This document shows positions 9,205 to 18,405 of a DNA stretch of 45,604 nt, piece by piece. This DNA comes from Streptomyces barkulensis (lineage in GTDB: Bacteria > Actinomycetota > Actinomycetes > Streptomycetales > Streptomycetaceae): contig NZ_PGSG01000111.1 in NCBI RefSeq assembly GCF_002843305.1, positions 1 through 45,604 of the forward strand, in the 5' to 3' direction. The notes beneath the pieces were generated by a model. It searched no databases. It was not told the DNA's origin and saw only the letters and a program-made list of their open reading frames with translations. A program made the position numbers and the translations under genes. The number at the start of each line of letters is the position of its first letter. The stretch's first letter is position 1.

Positions 9205-10944
9205 GTGTTGGAGGAGATGCGGATTCGGGCCCTGGGCGTGATCGATGACGCCGTCGTCGAGCTGTCCCCCGGCTTCACCGCGGTGACCGGCGAGACCGGC
9301 GCGGGCAAGACCATGGTCGTCACCAGTCTGGGACTGCTGCTCGGCGGACGGGCGGACGCCGCCCTGGTGCGGGTGGGGGCCAAGGCCGCCGTGGTGGAGG
9401 GCCGGATCGTGCTGCCGCCCGGCGCGCCCGCGGCGCGGCGCGCCGAGGAGGCGGGCGCGGAGCTGGACGAGGGCGCTCTGCTGGTCAGCCGGACGATCTC
9501 GGCCGAGGGGCGCTCGCGCGCCCATGTCGGCGGGCGCTCGGCGCCCGTCGGGCTGCTGTCGGAACTGGGCGAGGACCTGGTCGCGGTGCACGGTCAGACG
9601 GATCAGCAGGGCCTGCTGAGGCCGGCCCGGCAGCGAGAGGCCCTGGACCGGTACGCGGGCGAGGCGGTCTCCGCCCCCCTGGCCGAGTACGGCCGGGCCT
9701 ACCGGCGGCTGCGCGCGGTCTTTGCCGAGCTGGCCGAGCTGACCACGCGCGCCCGTGAGCGCGCCCAGGAGGCCGATCTGCTGCGCTTCGGTCTGGAGGA
9801 GATCGCCGCCGCCGAGCCCCGGGCGGGGGAGGACGCCGAGCTGGCCGCCGAGGCCGAGCGGCTCGGCCACGCCGAGGCCCTGGCGTCGGCGGCGGCCACC
9901 GCCCACGGCGCGCTGGCCGGCGATCCCGCCGACCCGGAGTCGGTGGACGCGGGCGCGCTGGTCGCCGGCGCCCAGCGCGCGCTGGAGGCCGTGCGGTCGC
10001 ACGATCCGGCGCTGGCGGCGCTGGCCGACCGGCTGGGCGAGGTGGGAATCCTGCTGACGGACGTCGCGGGGGAACTGGCCGGGTACGCCGACGACCTGGA
10101 CGCCGATCCGGCGCGGCTGGCCGCCGTCGAGGAGCGACGGGCCGTCCTGTCCCATCTGACCCGCAAGTACGGCGAGGACACCGCCGCCGTCCTGGCCTGG
10201 GCCGAGGGGAGCACCGCCCGGCTGGCCGAACTCGAGGGGGACGACGACCGGATCGGGGAACTGGCCGCCGAGCGCGACGCGCTCCGCGCCGAACTGGGCG
10301 CCCTGGCCCAGCGGTTGACCCAGGCGCGGACGGAGGCCGCCAAGCGGTTCGCCGACGCGGTCACCGCCGAGCTGGCCGAGCTGGCCATGCCGCACGCCCG
10401 TGTCACCGTGGAACTGCGGCAGCACGAGACGGCCGACGAGGAGTCGGGGATCGAGGTGGACGGACGGTCGGTCGTCTTCGGCCCCCACGGCGTGGACGAG
10501 GTGGAGCTGCTGCTGGCCCCGCACCCCGGCGCCCCGCCCCGCCCCATCGCCAAGGGCGCCTCGGGCGGTGAGCTGTCGCGGGTGATGCTCGCGGTCGAGG
10601 TCGTCTTCGCGGGCACCGCCCCGGTGCCGACCTATCTCTTCGACGAGGTGGACGCCGGTGTGGGCGGCCGGGCGGCCGTGGAGGTCGGGCGTCGGCTGGC
10701 GCGGCTGGCGAAGTCGGCGCAGGTCGTGGTCGTCACCCACCTTCCGCAGGTCGCGGCGTTCGCCGACCGGCATCTGGTGGTGGAGAAGACCTCCGACGGC
10801 TCGGTGACGCGCAGTGGTGTGAAGACCCTCCGGGGCGAGGACCGGGTGCGCGAGCTGTCCCGGATGCTGGCCGGGCAGGAGGACTCGCGACTCGCCCGTG
10901 CCCATGCCGAGGAACTGCTGGAGGCGGCCCGCTCCGGCATCTGA
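9205..10944 (+). CDS. recN: DNA repair protein RecN
   Basis: This 579-aa SMC-like ATPase acts in double-strand break repair. The N-terminal Walker A is GETGAGKT at residues 29-36. A long central Ala/Glu/Arg-rich coiled coil (about 150-380) is followed by the ABC signature GASGGELSRVMLA near 451 and Walker B PTYLFDEVDAGVGGRAAVEV near 478, then VVVTHLPQVAAFAD. Length fits RecN (about 550-590 aa). Start choice: GTG 9205 begins the conserved LEEMRIRALGVIDDAVVE and sits 7 nt after a TATGGT box; in-frame ATG codons at 9193 and 9217 are alternatives. RecN is a usual SOS gene, but a clear LexA site is not visible. Confidence 0.95.
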   Translation: MLEEMRIRALGVIDDAVVELSPGFTAVTGETGAGKTMVVTSLGLLLGGRADAALVRVGAKAAVVEGRIVLPPGAPAARRAEEAGAELDEGALLVSRTISAEGRSRAHVGGRSAPVGLLSELGEDLVAVHGQTDQQGLLRPARQREALDRYAGEAVSAPLAEYGRAYRRLRAVFAELAELTTRARERAQEADLLRFGLEEIAAAEPRAGEDAELAAEAERLGHAEALASAAATAHGALAGDPADPESVDAGALVAGAQRALEAVRSHDPALAALADRLGEVGILLTDVAGELAGYADDLDADPARLAAVEERRAVLSHLTRKYGEDTAAVLAWAEGSTARLAELEGDDDRIGELAAERDALRAELGALAQRLTQARTEAAKRFADAVTAELAELAMPHARVTVELRQHETADEESGIEVDGRSVVFGPHGVDEVELLLAPHPGAPPRPIAKGASGGELSRVMLAVEVVFAGTAPVPTYLFDEVDAGVGGRAAVEVGRRLARLAKSAQVVVVTHLPQVAAFADRHLVVEKTSDGSVTRSGVKTLRGEDRVRELSRMLAGQEDSRLARAHAEELLEAARSGI

Positions 10945-11170
10945 ACCCGGGCTTCGGGCATCCGGTCCGGGCATCCGGTCCGGTCGCCCGTGTTTCACCC
11001 GTACGGCGTGGCCTCCCGCCGGGGCCGGGGTGGCATCCTGGAGACGCCGCACCGCCTGTACGCCGTACGCTGCTGTGCGTGATCCGCGACCCCGGCGGGG
11101 CGGATCCGCGAGTCCGAGCCCTCCGACCCCTCCGCCCCCCGATCCCTCACCCCAGGAGTCCCGGCCTCTT

Positions 11171-12316
11171 GTGAAGACCACCCCGGTTCCACCGCGCGAC
11201 AGGACGCCGCTGCACGTCGTGCAGGTGATCGGCGGCGGCAGCGCCCGCGTCTGCGCACATGTGCGCTCCCTGACCGCCGGGCTGGTGGCGCGGGGGGTGC
11301 GGGTGACCGTCTGCGCGCCGCCGGGCACCGAGCCGGATTACGGCTTCACCGGCCTCGGAGCCCACTTCGTGCCCCTGACCTGCGGCACCGGTCCCGAGGC
11401 GGCCGCGGTGCTGCGCGTGGTGTGCGCGGACGCCGCGGTGGTGCACGCCCACGGGCTGCGCGCCGGTGTGCCGGCCGCCCTGGCGCTGTGCGGGTGGCGC
11501 CGGACACCGCTGGTGGTCACCTGGCACGCCCGGGCCCAGCCGGCGGGTGTGCGGGCCCGGCTGATGTGGCTGCTGGAGCGGCGGGTGGTGCGGGCCGCGC
11601 GGGTGGTGTTCGGTACCACCTCGGACCTGGTGGACCGGGCCCGCCGCCACGGCGCCCGCGACGCCCGGCTGGCTCCGGTGACCGTGTCCGTGCCGTGCGG
11701 CGGGCACGAGGGGCGCCCGGGCCCGCCGGACGGGACGGACGACGTGGCGCGGGAGAAGACCCGGGCCGAACTGGGCGTCACCGGCCGCCCGCTGGTCCTC
11801 GCCGTCGGCCGGCTCGTCCCCCGCCAGGGGCACACCACCTTGCTGACCGCCTCCCGGGCCTGGCGCCGGCTGGAACCGCAGCCGCTGCTGGCCATCGCCG
11901 GGGAGGGTCCGGCGCGCCCCGCGCTGCAGCGCCGCATCGAGGCCGAGGAACTGCCGGTACGGCTGCTGGGGCGGCGCGAGGACGCCCTGGAGCTGCTCGC
12001 CGCCGCCGACATCGCCGTGCTGCCCGCGCGCTGGGAGGGCCGGGCGGTGATGGCGCAGGAGGCGCTGCGGGCCGGGGTGCCGCTGGTGGCGAGTGCGGTG
12101 GGCGGTCTGCCCGAGCTGGTCGGCGACGCCGCGCTGCTGGTGCCCTACGGCGACGCGGAAGCGCTGGCGGAGGCGGTCGGCGGGCTGCTCGGCGACCCCG
12201 CCCGGCGCCGCGGGCTGGCCGCGGCCGGCCGCGCCCAGGCCGCGACCTGGCCGAGCGAGGACGACACGGTGACCCAGGTGCTGAGCGTGTACGACGAGCT
12301 GGCGCAGGGAGGCTGA
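11171..12316 (+). CDS. Glycosyltransferase family 4
   Basis: This 381-aa GT-B fold glycosyltransferase shows VVQVIGGGSARVCAHVRSL at the N-terminus, AVVHAHGLRAGVPAALAL, and the C-terminal donor-binding region ending in PARWEGRAVMAQEALRAGVP with AVGGLPELVGDAALLVPYGD. This EX7E region is typical of GT4. Donor and acceptor are unknown. There are no membrane segments. The GTG start is the first codon before conserved sequence; AGGAG lies 12 nt upstream. It follows recN after 226 bp that contains two 13-bp direct repeats (10956-10981) but no gene. Confidence 0.88.
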   Translation: MKTTPVPPRDRTPLHVVQVIGGGSARVCAHVRSLTAGLVARGVRVTVCAPPGTEPDYGFTGLGAHFVPLTCGTGPEAAAVLRVVCADAAVVHAHGLRAGVPAALALCGWRRTPLVVTWHARAQPAGVRARLMWLLERRVVRAARVVFGTTSDLVDRARRHGARDARLAPVTVSVPCGGHEGRPGPPDGTDDVAREKTRAELGVTGRPLVLAVGRLVPRQGHTTLLTASRAWRRLEPQPLLAIAGEGPARPALQRRIEAEELPVRLLGRREDALELLAAADIAVLPARWEGRAVMAQEALRAGVPLVASAVGGLPELVGDAALLVPYGDAEALAEAVGGLLGDPARRRGLAAAGRAQAATWPSEDDTVTQVLSVYDELAQGG

Positions 12317-12367
12317 CCGCCTGGGCCCGCTCGGTGCCGGGGGGCGCCGGACTCCGCGCCCGACGTC

Positions 12368-12415
12368 GCGCCGGAATCCGCGCCGGAATCCGCGCCGGAA
12401 TCCGCGCCGGACTCC
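12368..12415. repeat. Four 12-bp tandem repeats between convergent genes
   Basis: Four direct copies of GCGCCGGAATCC (the last copy has one base change) lie between the glycosyltransferase stop at 12316 and the LacI stop at 12429. They are noncoding. No good terminator hairpin is visible in this spacer, so this short repeat is its only distinctive element. Confidence 0.85.
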
Positions 12416-12428
12416 GGGCCCGGCCGGG

Positions 12429-13463
12429 TCAGCTGGAGTCGCGGACGACCAGGTGAGCGGGGGTGACGACCGGGGCCGGCCGCTCGCCGCCGGAGGCGTC
12501 GCCCAGCCCGAGCCGCCGCAGCAGCAGCTCCGCCATCATCCGTCCCATTCCCTGGATGTCCTGGCGCACGGTGGTCAGCGCCGGCTCGGCCCAGGCGGCC
12601 TGCTCCAGATCGTCGTAGCCGACCACCGCCACGTCCTGCGGCACCCGCAGCCCGCGGGCGCGCAGCGTCCGCAGTGCGCCGGTGGCCGTCAGGTCGTTGC
12701 CCGCGAACACCGCGTCCGGGCCGGGCGAGCGGTCCAGCAGCTCGGCCATGGCCCGCTCGCCGCCCTCGGCCGTGAAGTCGCCGTGGGCGACCAGGGCGGG
12801 GTCGGGCTCGGACACGCCCAGGGCGTCGAGGTAGCCGTCGAGCCGGTCCAGGGCGGAGGTCTGGTCCAGCGGGCCGGTGATCACCGCGATCCGCCGCCGC
12901 CCCCGCCGCAGCAGGTGCTCCACCGCCTGCCGGGCGCCGCCCCGGTTGTCGGTGTCCACGTACAGCAGTTCGGGGTCGTCCTCGGCGCCGGGCCAGCCCG
13001 GCCGGCCGCCGAAGACCGTGGGCAGGCCGGAGGCGTTCGCCATGGACGGCAGCGGATCGTCGCGGTGCAGCGAGAACATCAGCGCGCCGTCCACGTGCCC
13101 GCCCGCCAGATAGCGGCCGATGCGGTCGTAGTCCGTGCGGCCCTCCAGCAGCATGAGCAGCAGTTGTGTGTCGCACGCCGCCAGCTCGCGGCTGATGCCG
13201 CGCAACTGCTGGGCGAAGAAGGGGTCGGAGAACACCCGGGTCTCGGGCTCGGCGATCACCACGGCGACGGCTCCGGTGCGGCGGGTGACCAGGCTGCGCG
13301 CCGCGCTGTTGGGGACGTAGCCCAGCTCGGCCACGGATGCCTGGACCCGGTCCCGCAGGGTCTTGCGGACACCGGCGCCCCCGTTGACCACGCGCGACAC
13401 GGTGGCGCGGGAGACCCCGGCGTGGGCGGCGACCGCTTCGAGGGTGGGTCTGGGACCGTGCAC
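12429..13463 (-). CDS. LacI family transcriptional regulator
   Basis: This 344-aa protein has a canonical LacI helix-turn-helix at residues 7-30 (TLEAVAAHAGVSRATVSRVV, then NGG) with the hinge ELGYVPNSAARSLVTRRT, followed by a periplasmic-binding-protein-like sugar-sensing domain (GALMFSLHRDDPL, VVGYDDLEQAAWAEPALTTV). The GTG start at 13463 has AAGGAG 10 nt upstream. It lies downstream of a GH15 glycosidase on the same strand, which suggests that it controls sugar use or oligosaccharide breakdown; the ligand is not known. A LacI-type palindrome at 13535-13550, just upstream of its own start, points to autoregulation. Confidence 0.93.
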   Translation of the reverse strand: MHGPRPTLEAVAAHAGVSRATVSRVVNGGAGVRKTLRDRVQASVAELGYVPNSAARSLVTRRTGAVAVVIAEPETRVFSDPFFAQQLRGISRELAACDTQLLLMLLEGRTDYDRIGRYLAGGHVDGALMFSLHRDDPLPSMANASGLPTVFGGRPGWPGAEDDPELLYVDTDNRGGARQAVEHLLRRGRRRIAVITGPLDQTSALDRLDGYLDALGVSEPDPALVAHGDFTAEGGERAMAELLDRSPGPDAVFAGNDLTATGALRTLRARGLRVPQDVAVVGYDDLEQAAWAEPALTTVRQDIQGMGRMMAELLLRRLGLGDASGGERPAPVVTPAHLVVRDSS

Positions 13464-13534
13464 GGGCGAACAACTCCTTCTCTCGCGGAACCCCGACGCT
13501 ACCGCCGGACGCGGGAGGCCGGTCCACTCTGCTG

Positions 13535-13550
13535 GTGAGAGCGCTTTCAC
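13535..13550. promoter_or_regulatory. LacI-type operator upstream of lacI-family gene
   Basis: GTGAGAGCGCTTTCAC is a 16-bp palindrome with one mismatch and the central GCGC typical of streptomycete LacI-family operators (compare the CebR box with central GAGCGCTC). It lies 72 bp upstream of the regulator's start, in the spacer behind the GH15 gene. Confidence 0.65.
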
Positions 13551-13583
13551 GGCCCCGTCGTAGGTTGTACAGCACCATGGCGC

Positions 13584-13629
13584 GGCACCGCCCGGCGCGT
13601 CCGGGAAACGGACGTCACCGGGCGGTGCC
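13584..13629. terminator. Hairpin downstream of GH15 gene
   Basis: Outer arms GGCACCGCCCGG and CCGGGCGGTGCC (13584-13595 with 13618-13629) enclose an inner CGTCCG/CGGACG stem. It sits 26 bp after the GH15 stop on the minus strand and likely terminates it, separating it from the LacI gene. Confidence 0.6.
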
Positions 13630-13654
13630 GGGCGGAGCCGGGGAGCCGGGGCCG

Positions 13655-15460
13655 TCAGCCGCCGTAGGCGCCCGAGGCAGTCAGTCGCAGGGCGGTGTCG
13701 ATCAGCGGAACGTGGCTGAACGCCTGCGGGAAGTTGCCCACCTGGCGTCCCAGACGGGAGTCCCACTCCTCCGCGAGCAGCCCCAGGTCGTTGCGGAGCG
13801 AGAGCAGCTTCTCGAAGAGCCTGCGCGCCTCCTCCACCCGGCCGATCATCGCCAGGTCGTCCGCCAGCCAGAAGGAGCAGGCCAGGAACGCGCCCTCGTC
13901 GCCCTCCAGTCCGTCCAGGCCCGCGTGCTCGCCCGAGGTCGGGTAGCGCAGTACGAAGCCGTCCGGCGTGGACAGCTCGCGCTGGATGGCCTCGATGGTG
14001 CCGATGACCCGCTTGTCGTCCGGCGGCAGGAAGCCCACCTGCGGGATCAGCAGCAGGGAGGCGTCCAGCTCCTTCGAGCCGTAGGACTGGGTGAAGGTGT
14101 TGCGCTCGGGGTCGTAGCCCTTCTCGCACACGTCGCGGTGTATCTCGTCGCGCAGCGCGCGCCACCGTTCCAGCGGGCCGTCGGCCTCGCCGGACTCGAT
14201 CAGGCGGATCGTGCGGTCCACCGCCACCCAGGCCATGACCTTGGAGTGCACGAAGTGGCGGCGCGGGCCGCGCACCTCCCATATCCCCTCGTCCGGCTCG
14301 TTCCAGTGGTCCTCCAGATAACCGATCAGCTTGATCTGCAGGAGACTGGCGTAGTCGTTGCGCGCCAGGCCGGTCATGTGCGCCAGGTGCAGGGCCTCGA
14401 TGGTTTCGCCGTAGACGTCGAGCTGGAGCTGGGAGGCGGCGCCGTTGCCGACCCTCACCGGCTGGGAGTTCTCGTAGCCGGGCAGCCAGGTCAGCTCCGT
14501 CTCGCCCAGCTCGCGCTCGCCGGCGATGCCGTACATGATCTGCAGGTTCTCCGGGTCGCCGGCGACCGCGCGCAGCAGCCACTCGCGCCAGGCCAGCGCC
14601 TCGCTGCGGTAGCCGGTGCGCAGCAGCGACGACAGCGTGATCGCCGCGTCGCGCAGCCAGGTGAAGCGGTAGTCCCAGTTGCGCACGCCGCCGATGTGCT
14701 CGGGCAGTGAGGTGGTGGGGGCCGCGACGATGCCGCCGGTCGGGGCGTAGGTGAGGGCCTTGAGCGTGATCAGGGAGCGGACCACCGCCTCGCGGTACGG
14801 GCCGTGGTACGTGCACTGGCGCACCCAGTCGCGCCAGAAGTCCTCGGTCGCCGCCAGCGACGTCTCCGGTTCCGCCGGCGCCGGGGGCTCCTTGTGCGAG
14901 GGCTGCCAGCTGATGGTCATCGCCACCCGGTCGCCCGGCGCGACGGTGAAGTCGGCGTAGGTGGTCAGGTCCTTGCCGTAGGTGTCGGCCTCGGAGTCCA
15001 CCCACACGGAGTCGGGGCCGGCCACGGCGACGGTGCGGCCGTCCACCTTGTGCACCCACGGCACCACCCAGCCGTAGGAGAACCGCATCCGCAGCGCCGA
15101 GCGCATCGGCACACGGCCGCTGACGCCCTCCACGACGCGGATGAGCTGCGGCGCGTGGTGCTCGCGAGGCGGCATGAAGTCGATGACCCGTACCGTCCCG
15201 CGCGGGGTGTCCCACTCGGACTCCAGGATCAGCGAGTCGCCCCGGTAGCGGCGGCGGCTGGCCACCGGCGGCTCCTGGTCGGCGGGGTACGCGGGGCCCA
15301 GGCGCCAGAAGCCGTGCTCCTCGGTGCCCAGGAGCCCGGCGAAGACGGCGTGCGAGTCGAACCGGGGCAGGCACAGCCAGTCCACCGAACCGTCCCGGCA
15401 TACCAGGGCGGCGGTCTGCATGTCCCCGATGAGTGCGTAATCCTCGATGCGCCCGGCCAC
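13655..15460 (-). CDS. Glycoside hydrolase family 15 protein
   Basis: This 601-aa cytosolic protein is of the GH15 glucoamylase/trehalase-like type. The N-terminal beta domain starts AGRIEDYALIGDMQTAALV and contains GSVDWLCLPRFDS. The (alpha/alpha)6 catalytic domain has RNWDYRFTWLRDAA, NEPDEGIWEVRG (candidate general acid glutamate) and EGDEGAFLACSFWLAD (candidate general base). Actinobacterial members include trehalases that degrade alpha,alpha-trehalose, as well as broader glucoamylases; sequence alone does not decide. There is no signal peptide. I chose GTG 15460 because GGAG lies 6 nt upstream; ATG 15466 lacks spacing. The LacI regulator follows downstream. Confidence 0.9.
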   Translation of the reverse strand: MAGRIEDYALIGDMQTAALVCRDGSVDWLCLPRFDSHAVFAGLLGTEEHGFWRLGPAYPADQEPPVASRRRYRGDSLILESEWDTPRGTVRVIDFMPPREHHAPQLIRVVEGVSGRVPMRSALRMRFSYGWVVPWVHKVDGRTVAVAGPDSVWVDSEADTYGKDLTTYADFTVAPGDRVAMTISWQPSHKEPPAPAEPETSLAATEDFWRDWVRQCTYHGPYREAVVRSLITLKALTYAPTGGIVAAPTTSLPEHIGGVRNWDYRFTWLRDAAITLSSLLRTGYRSEALAWREWLLRAVAGDPENLQIMYGIAGERELGETELTWLPGYENSQPVRVGNGAASQLQLDVYGETIEALHLAHMTGLARNDYASLLQIKLIGYLEDHWNEPDEGIWEVRGPRRHFVHSKVMAWVAVDRTIRLIESGEADGPLERWRALRDEIHRDVCEKGYDPERNTFTQSYGSKELDASLLLIPQVGFLPPDDKRVIGTIEAIQRELSTPDGFVLRYPTSGEHAGLDGLEGDEGAFLACSFWLADDLAMIGRVEEARRLFEKLLSLRNDLGLLAEEWDSRLGRQVGNFPQAFSHVPLIDTALRLTASGAYGG

Positions 15461-15903
15461 GAGCATCTCCAGTCGAACAGTGGCTACGCCCCGTGGGACG
15501 TGCGGTTTTCCGTCCTGCCGCACGGGAGGGCCCGCGCGGACAGTCTGAGCAGGATACGACGCGGCCAGATGTTCCGCGCCGAGGTCACCTTAGGGGTGAC
15601 GGGGCCTTCCGGGTGACAACAATTCGGTGATTGACAACCTCGGTGGACGGCTTCGGTGACGATCGCCGGGGCTGCCGCACGGCCGGCCGGCCGTGCGGCA
15701 GCCCCGGTAACTGTGCCACGGTCCGGGCGGTGGCGGGCCGCGCCTCGGCACCCCGGACGCGCCGCTGATACCCTGGTAGCCCGTGGAGCGGAGGGCACAA
15801 CAACCCCCGAACCGCAGCGACGGCACCCCCGCCGGCCGAACCGGTCCGGCCGGGGCGGCCGCAGCGCACGTCACCTCGCGACCACGGGAGCCCCCTCTTG
15901 GCC
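15461..15903. other. Divergent intergenic region between GH15 and pyrG
   Basis: These 443 bp hold no convincing gene. They contain an inverted repeat GTCACC-N5-GGTGAC at about 15585-15600 near the GH15 side, a TTGACA at 15631-15636 without a clear -10 box, and a 42-nt perfect palindrome at 15666-15707. TGATACCCTGGTAGC near 15767-15780 may hold the pyrG -10 element. Confidence 0.5.
15666..15707. terminator. Perfect 42-nt palindrome in a divergent spacer
   Basis: 19-bp arms (15666-15684 with 15689-15707) flank the self-complementary GGCC. The hairpin is as strong as the terminators elsewhere in the window but lies between two divergent genes, so which transcript it ends is unclear. Confidence 0.6.
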
Positions 15904-17619
<1,716 letters not shown>

Positions 17620-17622
17620 GCC

Positions 17623-18291
17623 GTGGCGGACAGGGACGGGCGGGCCGCCGGGCCCGCGGACGGACAGGCGCCGCGGGACGTCCCGCGGCAGTGGCGGGTC
17701 ACCGCCTCCGAGACGCCCTTCGAGGGCGCCAAGACCAGCGTGCGCACCGACCGTGTGGTGATGCCGGACGGCTCCGTCGCCGCCCGCGACTACCAGGTCC
17801 ACCCCGGTTCGGTGGCCGTCCTCGCCCTCGACGAGCGGGACCGGGTGCTGGTGATCAGCCAGTACCGGCACCCGGTGCGGCACAAGCTGTGGGAGATCCC
17901 CGCCGGCCTGCTCGACGTCCCCGGCGAGAACCCGCTGAGCGCCGCCAGGCGCGAGCTGTACGAGGAGGCGCACGTCGAGGCCGAGGACTGGCGGGTGCTG
18001 ATCGACATCTACACCTCGCCCGGCGGCAGCGACGAGGCGGTGCGCATCTTCCTGGCCCGCGGTCTGTCGGACGCCGAGGGCGAGCGCTTCGAGGTCAGCG
18101 ACGAGGAGGCCGACATGGAGGTGGCCCGCGTGCCCCTGGCGCAGCTGGTGCGCGGCGCGCTGGCGGGGGACCTGCACAACAACTGCCTGGCGACCGCGGT
18201 CATGGCACTGACCGCCGCACGGACCGAGGGCGGCCTGGACGCACTGCGTCCGGCCGAGGCGCCCTGGCCCGCCAGGCCCTTCGAGGCATGA
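17623..18291 (+). CDS. Nudix hydrolase, ADP-ribose pyrophosphatase type
   Basis: This 222-aa Nudix hydrolase has the fold signature WEIPAGLLDVPGE followed by the Nudix box core RRELYEEAHVEAEDW (about residues 86-125). The Nudix glycine (EExG) is replaced by His here. The GLLDVxGE spacing matches the actinobacterial ADP-ribose pyrophosphatase Rv1700, which sits at the same place next to pyrG. The likely reaction is ADP-ribose to AMP and ribose-5-phosphate. It starts with GTG 3 bp after the pyrG stop, so it is in the same operon, and is followed by a strong palindromic terminator. Confidence 0.9.
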   Translation: MADRDGRAAGPADGQAPRDVPRQWRVTASETPFEGAKTSVRTDRVVMPDGSVAARDYQVHPGSVAVLALDERDRVLVISQYRHPVRHKLWEIPAGLLDVPGENPLSAARRELYEEAHVEAEDWRVLIDIYTSPGGSDEAVRIFLARGLSDAEGERFEVSDEEADMEVARVPLAQLVRGALAGDLHNNCLATAVMALTAARTEGGLDALRPAEAPWPARPFEA

Positions 18292-18320
18292 GGCGCCGGC
18301 CGTGACGGCCGGAGTGTGAA

Positions 18321-18362
18321 CGCGCCCCGGGGGCGGAGCGGCCGCTCCGCCCCCGGGGCGCG
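18321..18362. terminator. Perfect 42-nt palindromic terminator
   Basis: Positions 18321-18362 form a complete self-complementary palindrome centred on GCGGCCGC, 30 bp after the Nudix stop. It closes the pyrG-Nudix operon. Confidence 0.8.
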
Positions 18363-18392
18363 CGGCGCCGGTGCGGACCGTCCGCGGTGAAC

Positions 18393-18398
18393 TACCCT
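18393..18398 (+). promoter_or_regulatory. -10 box, leaderless P-loop/TPR gene
   Basis: TACCCT ends 7 nt before GTG 18406, which has no ribosome binding site. It lies directly after the preceding terminator, as expected for a new transcription unit. Confidence 0.5.
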
Positions 18399-18405
18399 TC
18401 CAGCC

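Noticed and set aside
12368..12415. Reading the 12-bp repeats as a repetitive C-terminal protein (Ser-Gly-Ala-Asp) on the minus strand
   Set aside because: That frame is a different frame from the LacI gene and has no start or homology; the LacI stop at 12429 precedes it.
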